From assembly GCA_051155755.1 (NCBI GenBank), contig DAXETY010000007.1:1-47739 (forward strand): a DNA stretch of 47,739 bases, in the 5' to 3' direction. Numbering within the stretch: position 1 is the stretch's first letter; every line of letters starts with the position of its first letter. The notes below the pieces were generated by a model, which was not told the DNA's origin, ran no database searches, and saw only the letters and a program-made list of their open reading frames with translations. This document shows, in pieces, positions 1-7,576 of the stretch. Made by a program: the position numbers and the translations under genes. This DNA is from DAXETY01 sp051155755. GTDB taxonomy: Bacteria; Desulfobacterota; Desulfobacteria; Desulfobacterales; SG8-13.

Positions 1-681
1 AAACATTTCGGTCCGCTGGTCGAGTCCCAGCAAGAGTATCTGGAGGATGTTTTGTACAGCTCCCGCCACCTGCTTTCGCTGATCAACGACCTGCTGGATG
101 TCTCCAAAATCGAAGCCGGTCGCATGGAAATGACGTTCGCACCGGTGGATTTGGAAGAGCTGCTGCGAAGCAGCCTCCGTGCGTTTCACCGACAGGCCGC
201 CGAAAAGAACATCGCGCTGGAGCTGGACTTCGATGGCATCAACGGTCGAATTCGCGGTGACGAGGGTAAACTGAAACAGATTCTTTACAACCTGGTCTCC
301 AATGCGATCAAGTTCACACCCGGCGGCGGGTCGGTCCAACTGCGGGCTCGCCGGCTCACCGGCGGTGCCGGGGAAGATGTAATCCGATCAAAGCATCCGG
401 CGATTTTAACGGGCTCCGACGGTCAACCGGACTGGGCCGAAGCAGCGCCCCTTGTCTGGATCGCTGTTTCCGACACCGGGATCGGAATTCTGCCGGAAAA
501 CCAGGAGCGCATATTCGATCGATTTATCCAGGTGGATCAACATCGGCATCCAAAAACGCCGGGTAGTGGACTTGGACTTTCGCTGACCAAATCCCTGGTC
601 GAAAAACACGGGGGGCGGATCTGGGTGGAGAGCGACGGCGCCGAACGGGGAAGCACCTTTCACTTTGTATTGCCGGTCTGA
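1..681 (+). CDS. Sensor histidine kinase, 3' part (5' end outside window)
   Basis: The reading frame is open from the first base, so this is the C-terminal part of a kinase cut by the window edge. What remains begins just after the phospho-acceptor helix (the tail reads LLDVSKIEAG) and contains the whole ATP-binding HATPase_c domain. The N box is KQILYNLVSNAIKF, the G1 box VSDTGIGI, the F box IFDRFIQVD, and the G2 box GSGLGLSLTKSLV followed by HGGRIWVES. It would autophosphorylate on a histidine upstream of the window and pass the phosphate to a receiver domain. The next two genes on the same strand both start with receiver domains, so one or both are likely partners; this is inferred from position. 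The input domain cannot be seen. Confidence 0.9.
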   Translation, partial: KHFGPLVESQQEYLEDVLYSSRHLLSLINDLLDVSKIEAGRMEMTFAPVDLEELLRSSLRAFHRQAAEKNIALELDFDGINGRIRGDEGKLKQILYNLVSNAIKFTPGGGSVQLRARRLTGGAGEDVIRSKHPAILTGSDGQPDWAEAAPLVWIAVSDTGIGILPENQERIFDRFIQVDQHRHPKTPGSGLGLSLTKSLVEKHGGRIWVESDGAERGSTFHFVLPV

Positions 682-736
682 AACCATCACAGATGCTAGA
701 AACCGCCAAACGTGGTAAAATGGTCAAGTAAATCGC

Positions 737-1732
737 ATGAACCCTAAAGCAGAGATTCTGATTGTAGACGACGAAGAAACCGTTCGCAACGTACTCTACC
801 AGGTGCTTGACGAAGACGGTTATTCCATCAGTGCGGCTGCGGACGGCCAACAGGCCCTGGAGCTACTGGAACGCAAGTTCTTTGCGCTGGTGATCACCGA
901 CATCAAGATGCCGGGGATCAGCGGTTTGGAGCTGCTGGCGACCATCAAGCACCGGTTTCCCGAAACCCAGGTGATCATCATTACCAGCCATGCCTCTCTG
1001 GAAACCACGTTGGAGGCGCTGCGCCACGGGGCCTATGATTACCTGTTCAAACCCTTCGAGGACCTGGATTTGATTTCCGCCGCCGCCCGGCGGGCCGTTG
1101 AGCAGGTTCGCCTTACACGGGAAAACCGCCGCCTGGTGGAAGTTCTCAAGCAAAAAAATGCGCAGTTGCAGAAGGCCAACAAGATCTTGAAAAACCTGGC
1201 CTGTCGCGACGGCCTGACCCGTCTGCACAACCACCGTTACTTCCAGGATTTTTTGAACTTTGAGATTCATCGCTCCCGGCGCAACGACGACACTTTTTCG
1301 CTGATTTTCGCCGACCTGGATTATTTCAAAAAATTCAATGACACCAACGGGCACTTGGAAGGCGATAATCTGCTGCGCCGGATGGCCGACATTCTGCAAA
1401 AAAGTATTCGGAGGTCGGACATGGTGGCGCGTTACGGAGGGGAGGAATTCGTGATCATTTTGCCCTCCACCGCCAAGAAGCAGGCCTTGATGGTCGGCGA
1501 GAAAATTCGTCGCACCGTGGAAAGCTATCCTTTTGAGGGGCGGGGCTCCCAGCCCGGCGGAAAGGTGACCATCAGCGTTGGGATCGCCGGTTTTCCGGAA
1601 GACGGTCAGGAACGGGCGCCGCTGATTCAAAGTGCCGATGAAGCCATGTATCGGGCCAAAAAAGGCGGCCGCAACCGGGTATGTGTGGCCGGAGCGGGGG
1701 CCGCGGTCAAAGATTCACTGAATTTGGAATAA
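737..1732 (+). CDS. Response regulator with GGDEF domain (diguanylate cyclase)
   Basis: This 331-residue protein has an N-terminal receiver domain (about 5-120) with the acidic pocket DDE at 11-13, phospho-acceptor D55 in ITDIKMPG, and K105 in the FKPFE motif. A charged helix at about 120-155 links it to a GGDEF domain (about 156-320). The active-site signature is GGEEF at 234-238, so the enzyme should make cyclic di-GMP from two GTP. An RxxD inhibitory site (RRSD, 225-228) lies five residues upstream, which predicts product inhibition. There is no EAL domain. It is a PleD/WspR-like output module, probably driven by the kinase 55 bases upstream. The ATG at 737 is chosen because the receiver fold begins directly after it. 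Confidence 0.93.
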   Translation: MNPKAEILIVDDEETVRNVLYQVLDEDGYSISAAADGQQALELLERKFFALVITDIKMPGISGLELLATIKHRFPETQVIIITSHASLETTLEALRHGAYDYLFKPFEDLDLISAAARRAVEQVRLTRENRRLVEVLKQKNAQLQKANKILKNLACRDGLTRLHNHRYFQDFLNFEIHRSRRNDDTFSLIFADLDYFKKFNDTNGHLEGDNLLRRMADILQKSIRRSDMVARYGGEEFVIILPSTAKKQALMVGEKIRRTVESYPFEGRGSQPGGKVTISVGIAGFPEDGQERAPLIQSADEAMYRAKKGGRNRVCVAGAGAAVKDSLNLE

Positions 1733-1801
1733 AATTATAATAATTTGATATCATAGAATAAATGTTTTCCCTGATAGGGATTCGGAACAAGGAATGCCGG
1801 C

Positions 1802-3751
1802 ATGAAAAACTTACTGATCGTTGACGATGAAGAAACATTGCTGCTGATCATGGTCGGAAGATTCGAGGAATACAGCGACCGACTGAAGATTTTTACGGCG
1901 CGCAACGGCAAGGAAGCCGTATCCATCCTTGAATCCAAGGAAATCGACCTGGTGGTGACCGACCTGAAAATGCCGAAAATGGACGGCATCGAATTGCTGG
2001 CCTACATGAGTCACAAGCACCCGGAAATTCCGGCCATCGCCGTCAGTGCTTACTGCACGCCGCAGATTCAGAAAAAGCTCAAAGAGATGGGGGCTCTGCG
2101 CGTCATGGACAAACCGGTCGATTTCGACCTGTTGGCCCAGGAGGTGCTCAAAGGGCTCGAAGGCGGCGACAAGCGGGCCTCACTGAATGCGTTTTCCGTC
2201 AGCAGTTTTCTGCAAATCCTTCAAATGGAGGAAAAAACCTGTACCCTGGAGGTCCATGGTCCCGGTAAAAAGCACGGATATCTGTACGTGGTACAAGGTG
2301 AACTTCACAATGCCCAGCTGGGGGACATCCAGGGTGAGGAAGCTGCCTATGCCATTGTGGCCTGGGAGAAGGCCCATTTTTTTCTGAAAGACCTGCCCCG
2401 CAATCGCCGGGAACAGGTCATTCAGAAAAGCATGATGTCGGTGGTCATGGAAGGTTTGCGCCGTAAGGACGAAGCCGACATGGAGGCCGAGGCCGGCGAT
2501 GAGGAGCCCGAAATCGCGACGGAAGAAAGCCAAGTTGTCGAACTGGTTGAAGAAGACATTTACGGCGGCCGTGACGATACCTTTGTTTTCGAACTCGACG
2601 AGGTGTTGAACCTGTTCGAAGAGCAACCGCAAACCGACGGATCCGATCAGCCGCCTGCGCCTGCGGACGGTCAACCGGCGAAAAAACCCCGAAAACCGGA
2701 TAAAAAAGAGGTGCAAACCAAAACCGCACCCGCCGGTTCCGCCGGTGGTTTCGAGCCGGTGGTGTTTCCATCCGTGGTTTCGAAATGCCGGGAAAGAGCG
2801 CTTCTGGAGGCCCTGCTGAAAACCGCCGATGAGCGATTGAACATCGATGCCGCGGTTCAGGTGAGCCGCTATCATAAACAGCGAGGGCAGCTTCGAATCG
2901 ACGAGGTCTTTGTCGGGGCTGAAGAGGTGAAGACCGGTGTTTTCTATAAATGCAACAACCCCTTGCTCGACAAAGCTCTGAAAAACAAGCGTCCGCAGCC
3001 CTGCCGGCTCGAAGGGAGCCCATCGAATGAATTGGAAGGCATTCTGGCCACGGGCTGCGGCCTGCAGTCCGTGTTGTATGTTCCCCTCTTTGAAGACAAG
3101 AGCAGTGCGGTGTTTCTGGTCCTGGGATTTGCCTCTCACGATCAGATGAATGCTGCGCCGCAATCCGTGGACTGGCTTGCCAGCATGATGGCGCTGAACT
3201 ACGAGCGCAATCGACTGCTGTACGTCTTTGCCCGTCAGCGCGAAGCCCTGGAAACCGTTGAGCAGATTGGGAAAGAACTCGGCGGCCAGAGCGTGGACAT
3301 GGAGAAACTGCTGCGCGGCACCATGGAGAAGATCCGCTTGATCCTCAACGTGGAAGCCGGCGCCCTGTACCTGCGGGACAAGTCGGAATTGAAAGCAACC
3401 GTGGCGTTCAACACCTGTGGCGAGGCCTGTGAAAAATACCGCTTGAAAATCGGCTCCGGCGTTGCCGGCCACGTAGCGGCCAAGGGACGGGCAGCCATCG
3501 TCAACGATGAAACCAAATCTTCGGCTTTTTTTGCGCACATCGATAAAATCAGCGGCTTCAAGACCCGCTCGGTACTGTGTGTTCCAATGGTTACCCAGAG
3601 CTGGATCATTGGTGCCATCGAGGTGCGAAACAAGATCAACGGGGCCTTTACGGTAACCGACGAAGGACTGCTCAAACCCATCGCCGCCGCTTTGAGCGCC
3701 CTGCTGATGAACGAGCAGCTCAAGCGCAACAAGGATCACAGAGCCGCTTGA
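1802..3751 (+). CDS. Response regulator with REC, DUF4388 and GAF domains
   Basis: This 649-residue signalling protein opens with a receiver domain (1-120; acidic DDEE near residue 8, phospho-acceptor D54 in VVTDLKMP, K in the DKPVD motif). A DUF4388/PATAN-type domain follows (about 128-225; its start SSFLQILQMEEKTCTLEV is typical). Next comes a long acidic and proline-rich linker (about 225-320). The C-terminal half carries two GAF-like regions, a weak one (about 330-470) and a clear one (about 485-640). No kinase, cyclase or DNA-binding output is visible, so it probably acts by protein contact or as an adaptor, with the GAF domain sensing a small ligand. It lies 69 bases after the diguanylate cyclase on the same strand and completes the signalling block. 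Confidence 0.88.
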   Translation: MKNLLIVDDEETLLLIMVGRFEEYSDRLKIFTARNGKEAVSILESKEIDLVVTDLKMPKMDGIELLAYMSHKHPEIPAIAVSAYCTPQIQKKLKEMGALRVMDKPVDFDLLAQEVLKGLEGGDKRASLNAFSVSSFLQILQMEEKTCTLEVHGPGKKHGYLYVVQGELHNAQLGDIQGEEAAYAIVAWEKAHFFLKDLPRNRREQVIQKSMMSVVMEGLRRKDEADMEAEAGDEEPEIATEESQVVELVEEDIYGGRDDTFVFELDEVLNLFEEQPQTDGSDQPPAPADGQPAKKPRKPDKKEVQTKTAPAGSAGGFEPVVFPSVVSKCRERALLEALLKTADERLNIDAAVQVSRYHKQRGQLRIDEVFVGAEEVKTGVFYKCNNPLLDKALKNKRPQPCRLEGSPSNELEGILATGCGLQSVLYVPLFEDKSSAVFLVLGFASHDQMNAAPQSVDWLASMMALNYERNRLLYVFARQREALETVEQIGKELGGQSVDMEKLLRGTMEKIRLILNVEAGALYLRDKSELKATVAFNTCGEACEKYRLKIGSGVAGHVAAKGRAAIVNDETKSSAFFAHIDKISGFKTRSVLCVPMVTQSWIIGAIEVRNKINGAFTVTDEGLLKPIAAALSALLMNEQLKRNKDHRAA

Positions 3752-3812
3752 TTCTTGCTCGAACCATGGCTGAAAATCCAGGCCACCCGCTATGCGGGAG
3801 GTTGTTTACGCC
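3749..3812 (+). repeat. Short copy of a mosaic hairpin repeat
   Basis: This stretch starts at the stop codon of the preceding gene and matches the ends of the longer element at 20935-21056. The two share a left part TTGATTCTTGC and a right part containing GAAAATCCA, then CCACCCGC and GCGGG. The right part folds into a hairpin CCCGC-tat-GCGGG at 3786-3798. Relative to the long copy, the middle hairpins are missing and only half of the third is left, as if deleted internally. It may serve as the 3' end structure of the upstream transcript. Confidence 0.6.
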
Positions 3813-4176
3813 TTGAAATTCCACTGCAACCGTCGAATTCGTCCGCCCGGGACCATGGCGCCCGCTGCTCGATCTTTGCCGGTTGCGGATTGGCCCTCGA
3901 AATTCGCGTACCGCCTCGTCCGCGACAAAAACCCACTTCCCCGATGAATTCCTCGTTTTCCCTAAAATCGTTCCCGATTCGCTTTCTCTTGACGGATTGC
4001 GTAAAATCGACTTTTCTGACCCTGGCAGGACGGGATTGACAAGGGGTACGACCGCAGCCCATATTGTCCCCTTGCAGTTGGCGACGACGTTGGTTTCGAA
4101 AGCCGGCACACAGAACCCTACAACTTTCGCCGTTGCCGGAAAGACAGTTTTTCAAAGATCTATTTTTGGTTTCGAA
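3813..4176. other. Intergenic region without a recognisable gene
   Basis: No reading frame here has a plausible ribosome site or recognisable protein sequence. The longest frames have poor composition and run into the repeats on either side. The only signal I see is the promoter-like pair at 4036-4065. Confidence 0.5.
4036..4065 (+). promoter_or_regulatory. Candidate sigma-70 promoter upstream of the M1 aminopeptidase
   Basis: A perfect -35 hexamer TTGACA (4036-4041) is followed after 18 bases by CATATT (4060-4065), which matches four of six positions of the -10 consensus. Transcription would start near 4072 and run through the repeat at 4177-4293 before reaching the aminopeptidase start at 4354. 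This is sequence pattern only. Confidence 0.4.
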
Positions 4177-4293
<117 letters not shown>

Positions 4294-4353
4294 AGAACGT
4301 CATTTTTGATTCGGCTCACATTGTCGGACTCGAAGAGAGAGAGAGATTTCACA

Positions 4354-6840
4354 ATGGACGATTTTACCCCGGATCACTATCACCTCCGTCTGACACCCGA
4401 CCTGCAGCGGTTTCGCTTCTCCGGCGAATTGGAAATCGAAGGGCATCTATCTGATGGTGCCGACACGATCCGTTTGAACATTCTGGACCTGGCCATTTGG
4501 CAATGCGAAATCCGCAGCGGCGAACAGCGTACGGTTTGTCCGTTTACGGTCGACACCGAGCGGGAGGAACTCCGGATTCACCTGCCGCAAGCGACGAGCG
4601 GTGCGCTGACGATTTTCATCGTTTATGAGGGATCGATCAACAACCGCATGGCGGGGTTTTATCGCAGCGGCTACAGACAAAACGGCGAAATCCGTTACAT
4701 TGCGGTGACTCAGTTCCAGGAGAGCGATGCCCGCCGCGCGTTTCCCTGCCAGGATTATCCCCGCAGCAAGGCCACTTTCGACGTGGAACTGGTGGTCGAC
4801 GAGTCCCTGACGGCCCTTTCCAACAACCCGGCCGAATTCGAGGAACCCATCGGCGATGGAAAGAAACGGGTTCGATTCCGCCGAACACCGAAAATGTCCA
4901 CCTACCTGTTGTTTTTCGGCGTGGGTGACTTCGAGATCACCGAAGATGAGACGGATCGGCGGGTGCGGGCCGTTACGGTGCCGGGCCGTAAGGCCTATGC
5001 CGGCTACGGCCTGGCATTCGGCCGCGACGCGCTGGGCTATTGCGACGCTTATTACGGCATCGATTATCCGCTGGACAAGATGGATCTGATTGCCATTCCG
5101 GATTTTGCATTCGGCGCCATGGAGAACTGGGGCGCCATCACGTTTCGGGAAAACCTGCTGCTGCATTACCCCGGGGTGACCTCCCGGGCCGGGGAAGAGC
5201 GGATCTGTGAAGTGATTGCCCATGAAATCGCCCACCAGTGGTTCGGGAATCTGGTGACGCCTTCGGACTGGAAATACCTGTGGCTCAATGAGAGTTTTGC
5301 CACCTTTTTCGGCTTCGGTGTGGTGGATCACTTTCATCCCGAATGGGGGATCTGGCAGCAGTTCATCGCCGGGCAGACGGAATCCGCGTTGAATCGCGAC
5401 AGCCTGCGTGCCAATTTCGCCATTGAAATTCCGGGCGGCGAACATGTGGTGATCAACACCAGCACCGCGCCGATCATTTACAGCAAAGGAGCCTCCATCT
5501 TGCGCCAGGTTCGGGGCTATATCGGTGAGACCCGTTTTCAGGAAGGCCTGCGCCGCTATCTCAAAACCCACGAATACGGAAATGCCACCAGCCGCAACCT
5601 GTGGGAGGCATTCGAATCGGCCTCGGATCGACCCGTCACACGCATGATGCAAAGCTGGATCGGACAACCCGGTCACCCGCTGGTGACGGTCCGGCGGGAG
5701 GAGAGCCGTTTGCAGTTGGCGCAGGAGCGATACGCCGATTTGCCCGGCGACTTCGATCAGCGCTGGGAAATTCCGTTGAACATTATGCTGATCGAATCCG
5801 ACGGTCGCCAGCGGGTCATCCAGAGCCTGATGCGGGGTGCGCATCATACGATTTCCCTGGAAAACGAGCCGGTGGCTTACAAGATCAATGCCGGTCAGAC
5901 CGGCTTTTACCGGGTGCAATACCTGGACGAGGGCAATCTCCAATCCCTCGGCCGGGCCGCCGAAGCCGGCTCTTTGGGACCGGAGGACCGCTGGGGCCTG
6001 CAAAACGACGTGCTTGCCATGGTTCGCAGCGGACGCTGCGGCGTTTCAGATTATCTGCGTTTCCTGAACCATTATCGCCGCGAACGGGTGTACCTGCCGC
6101 TGGCCGGTATAACCGCCAACCTGCACTATCTTTACCTGGTCGTGCCCGCGGTGCATCGCCAGACCATTGCCGAGACCGGAAAGCCCATACTGGAGCATGC
6201 CATCGCGGCTATCGGTCTGGATCCGGCCGAAGGAGAGGCTTTTACCGACTCACTGTTGCGGGACCAAATCATGGTTCCGGCCTATTTGTTCGGATCGTCT
6301 CAGGTGGCCGAGTTCGCCGATCGACGCTTTGAAGACTTGCGCCGGGGGCGGGATGTGCATCCGGACGTACAGAAAAGCGTGCTGCAGGTGAGTGCCGACC
6401 GCGGAGATGCAGCCCTGTGGGATTGGCTGAGACAACGATTCGAGGTCAGTGATAGCGAGCACGAGCGCCTGAATCTGCTGGCGTCCTTCGGTTGTTTCTC
6501 CGACTGGTCAATTCTTCAGTCGGCCCTGGAATATACCCTGAAAGCGGTTCCGGATCGCAACCGTTTTATCCCCATGGTCTCTGCGTCCGTCAATCCGGCC
6601 GCTGTCGATCACCTCTGGGACTGGTACCGGGAGAATCTCGAAGCGCTGGAGCACTTTCATCCGTTGTTGTACGAGCGGGTGATTGCCGCAGTGGTGCCGT
6701 TCGGCGGGCTGGGACGGGAGGCGGCGGTTCGAGCCTTTTTCGACGACTACCGGCAGCGCAAACCGCAGGTCAAAGACGTTGTGGAACTGTCTCTGGAACG
6801 ACTGGAAATCAATCGCCGTCTGCGGGCGGGTGGTATGTGA
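4354..6840 (+). CDS. M1 family aminopeptidase (aminopeptidase N-like)
   Basis: This 828-residue zinc metallopeptidase should remove N-terminal residues from peptides in the cytoplasm; no signal peptide or membrane segment is present. The substrate-anchoring motif GAMEN is at 254-258. The zinc site is HEIAH at 290-294 with the third ligand E313, giving the exact HExxH-x18-E spacing of the M1 family. Order: N-terminal beta domain (about 1-180), thermolysin-like catalytic domain (about 180-420), then the beta and helical C-terminal domains. Length is usual for the family. The ATG at 4354 is chosen over an in-frame ATG at 4264 because it directly precedes the conserved beta domain, follows a purine-rich AGAGAGAGAG stretch, and the earlier codon lies within an intergenic repeat. 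It is transcribed alone and ends facing a small minus-strand gene. Confidence 0.95.
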   Translation: MDDFTPDHYHLRLTPDLQRFRFSGELEIEGHLSDGADTIRLNILDLAIWQCEIRSGEQRTVCPFTVDTEREELRIHLPQATSGALTIFIVYEGSINNRMAGFYRSGYRQNGEIRYIAVTQFQESDARRAFPCQDYPRSKATFDVELVVDESLTALSNNPAEFEEPIGDGKKRVRFRRTPKMSTYLLFFGVGDFEITEDETDRRVRAVTVPGRKAYAGYGLAFGRDALGYCDAYYGIDYPLDKMDLIAIPDFAFGAMENWGAITFRENLLLHYPGVTSRAGEERICEVIAHEIAHQWFGNLVTPSDWKYLWLNESFATFFGFGVVDHFHPEWGIWQQFIAGQTESALNRDSLRANFAIEIPGGEHVVINTSTAPIIYSKGASILRQVRGYIGETRFQEGLRRYLKTHEYGNATSRNLWEAFESASDRPVTRMMQSWIGQPGHPLVTVRREESRLQLAQERYADLPGDFDQRWEIPLNIMLIESDGRQRVIQSLMRGAHHTISLENEPVAYKINAGQTGFYRVQYLDEGNLQSLGRAAEAGSLGPEDRWGLQNDVLAMVRSGRCGVSDYLRFLNHYRRERVYLPLAGITANLHYLYLVVPAVHRQTIAETGKPILEHAIAAIGLDPAEGEAFTDSLLRDQIMVPAYLFGSSQVAEFADRRFEDLRRGRDVHPDVQKSVLQVSADRGDAALWDWLRQRFEVSDSEHERLNLLASFGCFSDWSILQSALEYTLKAVPDRNRFIPMVSASVNPAAVDHLWDWYRENLEALEHFHPLLYERVIAAVVPFGGLGREAAVRAFFDDYRQRKPQVKDVVELSLERLEINRRLRAGGM

Positions 6841-6844
6841 GACC

Positions 6845-6882
6845 GGGGTGCCGGCAAGGCGGCTCTTCCGCCTTGCGACCCC
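6845..6882. terminator. Strong hairpin between convergent genes
   Basis: A perfect 9-bp stem GCAAGGCGG / CCGCCTTGC with a five-base loop (6854-6876) is extended by an outer GGGGT / ACCCC pair. It lies between the stop of the aminopeptidase (6840) and the stop of the minus-strand gene (6906), where a shared transcript end is expected. There is no T-tract on either side, so it is not a classical intrinsic terminator. Confidence 0.5.
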
Positions 6883-6905
6883 GCATTGCGATACTCGCCT
6901 TTGAG

Positions 6906-7145
6906 TCAGACCTGCCGGGTCGAAGCCGGACCGCCCAGGCCGAAGCCCATCGAAGCGTAATCCTTGATACTGGCTTTGGCCTCTTCCAGTGTATGGCCCA
7001 ATTTCCAGGGCTCCATGAAGCCTTCCAGCATCATTTTCCAACCCTCTTCATCTTTGTACAGCGTTGCATCCTCACAGGAAACCCCGCAGCCTTCTTTGCC
7101 GATGACATCCATCAACGTTTGCATCAGCTCTTCTTTTTCGCTCAT
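6906..7145 (-). CDS. Small conserved-looking protein of unknown function, 79 aa
   Basis: I do not recognise this protein. It is 79 residues, soluble and acidic, with two cysteines close together (GCGVSCE, residues 20-24) and a helical C-terminal half ending in a Gly-rich tail. The start at 7145 is chosen because GGAGGC (reverse strand, 7151-7156) gives a well-placed ribosome site; a frame extending to 7256 has none. The CxxxC pair and size recall small metal- or redox-linked proteins, but nothing here proves that. It is transcribed divergently from actB and convergently with the aminopeptidase. Confidence 0.7.
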   Translation of the reverse strand: MSEKEELMQTLMDVIGKEGCGVSCEDATLYKDEEGWKMMLEGFMEPWKLGHTLEEAKASIKDYASMGFGLGGPASTRQV

Positions 7146-7576
7146 GGTATGCCTCCATTTGGATTGCGGTGCAGTCTTACCGAAAGATGCCGACCGCCCG
7201 GATTCGGACTTCTTGCGAAACATCCCCTGTCGGTTCACACCGGAGGCGCTTCGCAATACAGTGATTTGTCGAACCGGTTACAGGTTATTGCGAATCGATT
7301 CGGTTGTCGTTTTCATTCTATATTGAGACCTAAGCACTGAGGCGATTCTGTCAATCTGCAAGTGAAACCGTAGGCGGTCGGCAGCGGCCGATGCAGTGAA
7401 ATCGAAGCCGCCGAACAGGCTTGACAGAAATAGGCTTTTCGACTACCCATAGTTCACGTCCTACCTTGTGGCTCCGGTGTGAGCCCGTTTTCCGCAAGGG
7501 GTTTAGCGTCGTCAATTTTCATCCGTTGGATCGAATATGCAAAAGCGCCATCATCTTCCGGGAGAACGACTGTAAT
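7146..7576. other. Divergent intergenic region upstream of actB
   Basis: This 430-base gap should hold promoters for the small minus-strand gene and for the respiratory operon. The only strong hexamer I find is a perfect TTGACA at 7421-7426, 150 bases before the actB start, but the -10 region after a 17-base spacer (TACCCA) is weak. No clear FNR-type palindrome or coding frame is seen. Confidence 0.4.

Noticed and set aside
2180..3739. Open frame of 519 codons antisense to the GAF protein
   Set aside because: No recognisable domain, no ribosome site, and complete overlap with a well-supported gene.
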